Shown: one piece after another, positions 6,621 to 7,143 of the stretch
How the letters are laid out: every line of letters begins with the position of its first letter
How positions within the stretch are numbered: the first letter of the stretch is position 1
Assembly: GCA_004555855.1 (NCBI GenBank)
Contig: SFJQ01000076.1
Coordinates: 1-7,143 of the forward strand
DNA length: 7,143 nt
From: [Eubacterium] saphenum
GTDB taxonomy: Bacteria > Bacillota > Clostridia > Oscillospirales > Ruminococcaceae
Direction of reading: 5' to 3'
Notes under the pieces: model-generated
What the model was told of the DNA's origin: nothing
Databases searched by the model: none
What the model saw: the letters and a program-made list of their open reading frames with translations, nothing else
Translations under genes and position numbers: made by a program

Positions 6621-6689
6621 ACGGCAGGCGGCGAGACCGACCGCGTCACCGTGGACGCGGCAGGCAGGGCCGTGCTGGGCACGAAGTAA
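6612..6689 (+). pseudogene. 3' remnant of an unrecognised GC-rich gene
   Basis: In this frame the last ~25 codons read SKGTAGGETDRVTVDAAGRA and then VLGTK before a TAA. Of the last 22 codons, 20 end in G or C, unlike the dap genes but like the glyQS start. A strong terminator stem begins 9 nt after the TAA, as expected of a genuine gene end. Upstream of about 6612 the same + frame is only the shadow of the SHMT/ASADH coding on the other strand. It is thus read as the cut-off tail of a gene from the same genome as glyQS. Such a short piece allows no function call, and chance openness cannot be excluded. Confidence 0.4.
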
Positions 6690-6698
6690 AAAAGCACC

Positions 6699-6726
6699 GA
6701 AAACCGCCGCTTTTGCGGCGGTTTTC
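6699..6726. terminator. Strong bidirectional intrinsic terminator
   Basis: A perfect 12-bp stem, GAAAACCGCCGC (6699-6710) with GCGGCGGTTTTC (6715-6726), encloses a TTTT loop. On the + strand the stem ends in TTTTC and is followed by CGCTGTTTT. On the - strand the poly-A stretch at 6687-6693 gives a U-tract. It ends the + strand remnant gene and insulates the glyQS promoter 31 bp downstream. It would also block - strand transcription from passing into the SHMT fragment. Confidence 0.9.
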
Positions 6727-6756
6727 CGCTGTTTTGGCAGATTTTCTGCGTTGTGC

Positions 6757-6785
6757 TTGACAATTTGGCGGAAACGTGCTATCCT
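6757..6785 (+). promoter_or_regulatory. Sigma-A type promoter of the glyQS T-box transcript
   Basis: A perfect -35 box TTGACA (6757-6762), an optimal 17-bp spacer, and a -10 box TATCCT (6780-6785, 4/6 matches to TATAAT) are present. The expected start of transcription is about 6791-6793. It lies right after the terminator and right before the T-box leader, as expected for an aminoacyl-tRNA synthetase transcript controlled by attenuation. Confidence 0.85.
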
Positions 6786-6798
6786 GTGACCTGTTACA

Positions 6799-6950
6799 GG
6801 CGATGATGGGTTTGGCAGCCCGGAGCTGCGGGAGGAAATGCCCGACGGACGCCCCGTTACCGGCGCGAGAGTGTGGATGTATCCAAATTCAGGTGGAACC
6901 ACGGACGAGTTTTCGTTCGCCCTGATGCTAATTTAGCATCAGGGCGTTTT
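6799..6950 (+). promoter_or_regulatory. Glycine-responsive T-box leader with compact Stem I
   Basis: The T-box core CAGGTGGAACCACGG (6890-6904) is present. In it, TGGA (6894-6897) pairs with tRNA ending UCCA, which fits tRNA-Gly (discriminator U73). The antiterminator can be drawn: TCAGG (6889-6893) with CCTGA (6921-6925), bulge TGGAACCA, then CGGACGA (6902-6908) with TCGTTCG (6913-6919) and a 4-nt loop. The competing terminator uses 6919-6930, so the two are mutually exclusive. A Stem III-like hairpin lies at 6851-6866. The 5' part holds the GATGA motif (6802-6806), but only ~59 nt separate the predicted start from Stem III. A possible mini-Stem I pairs GGCG (6799-6802) with CGCC (6850-6853) and GGG (6808-6810) with CCC (6841-6843), capped by GCAGC/GCTGC (6815-6829). 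Tandem GGA codons at 6831-6836 fall in the internal loop and could be the specifier. Uncharged tRNA-Gly should allow read-through into glyQS. Confidence 0.85.
6919..6950 (+). terminator. T-box regulated intrinsic terminator
   Basis: A 12-bp stem GCCCTGATGCTA (6919-6930) with TAGCATCAGGGC (6934-6945) and a 3-nt loop is followed by GTTTTAATTT. Its 5' arm overlaps the 3' arms of the antiterminator (6913-6925), giving the classic T-box off state when tRNA-Gly is charged. The glyQS start codon lies 40 nt beyond. Confidence 0.92.
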
Positions 6951-6990
6951 AATTTATCTTATAAAAATGTAGATAAAGGAGTAGAAAAGC

Positions 6991-7143
6991 ATGAAAAACA
7001 CTGAAAAAACAATGGATAAACTGGTAGCGCTCTGTAAAAACCGGGGCTTTATCTTCGCCGGCAGCGAAATTTACGGCGGCCTGGCCAACACGTGGGACTA
7101 CGGCCCGCTGGGTGTGGAGCTGAAGAACAACATCAAGAAGGCG
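6991..7143 (+). CDS. glyQS: Glycyl-tRNA synthetase, dimeric type, N-terminal 51 codons (3' end outside window)
   Basis: The start MKNTEKTMDKLVALCKNRGF followed by IFAGSEIYGGLANTWDYGP and LGVELKNN is the N-terminal signature of the alpha2 class II glycyl-tRNA synthetase. The segment GSEIYGGLANTWDYGPLG begins motif 1 of the catalytic domain. The enzyme charges tRNA-Gly with glycine using ATP in the cytoplasm. ATG at 6991 follows AAAGGAG (6975-6981) by 9 nt. The gene is placed directly behind a T-box leader that fits tRNA-Gly, which independently supports the identity. Codons after the first ~10 favour G/C at position three more than the dap genes do. The reading frame runs off the window. Confidence 0.96.
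   Translation, partial: MKNTEKTMDKLVALCKNRGFIFAGSEIYGGLANTWDYGPLGVELKNNIKKA

Noticed and set aside
6621..6902. Extension of the minus-strand open frame to a GTG at 6902, giving a 461-residue protein
   Set aside because: Its first ~94 codons are the antisense of the T-box, the promoter, the terminator and a + strand gene tail. They resemble no protein, and there is no ribosome site at that GTG.
1..7143. CRISPR array, insertion sequence, tRNA or rRNA genes
   Set aside because: No regularly spaced repeats, transposase-like frames, terminal inverted repeats or tRNA/rRNA signatures were seen.

Overview
The window looks like part of a Gram-positive, anaerobic Clostridia genome, most plausibly a gut Oscillospiraceae/Ruminococcaceae-type organism. 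This rests on strong AAAGGAG-type Shine-Dalgarno sites, a T-box leader before a dimeric-type glycyl-tRNA synthetase, and a large FtsX-family exporter permease. It is an inference from gene style; no search was run. It may well be a metagenome contig, because the right-hand third is a patchwork.

Left part (1-2346, + strand): the 3' end of an FtsX/MacB-type ABC permease, an intergenic hairpin, then a complete LacA/Maa-type sugar O-acetyltransferase. A hairpin that can terminate transcription from both sides (2320-2346) separates this block from the convergent minus-strand operon.

Middle (2354-5516, - strand, read right to left): dapA, dapB, a stand-alone double-ACT protein resembling the regulatory tail of aspartokinase, and an MscS-type channel. 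They are packed with gaps of 18 bp, 2 bp and a 4-bp overlap, so they are almost certainly one operon. DapA and DapB carry out the first two committed steps from aspartate semialdehyde to diaminopimelate and lysine. The ACT protein is well placed to sense an amino acid of this pathway. A 120-bp gap with a UUCG-capped hairpin separates dapA from the 3' part of asd, which encodes the enzyme that makes the DapA substrate.

Right part (5517-7143): a long minus-strand open frame is a chimera. The C-terminal ~260 residues of aspartate-semialdehyde dehydrogenase (no NADP-binding N-terminus) are joined in frame to ~106 residues from the C-terminal part of serine hydroxymethyltransferase. The latter then runs tail-to-tail into a GC-rich + strand gene remnant. 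After that remnant come a strong terminator, a clean sigma-A promoter, a T-box leader with an unusually short Stem I, and the first 51 codons of glycyl-tRNA synthetase. The two abrupt homology breaks (near 6302 and 6612-6622), with a change in codon composition, suggest an assembly chimera or recombination scar. Everything right of about 6302 may not belong next to the dap operon.

The most interesting points are the compact glycine T-box, the orphan ACT-ACT protein in the dap operon with a translationally coupled MscS, and the glyA/asd junction, which should be verified before anyone calls it a fusion enzyme.
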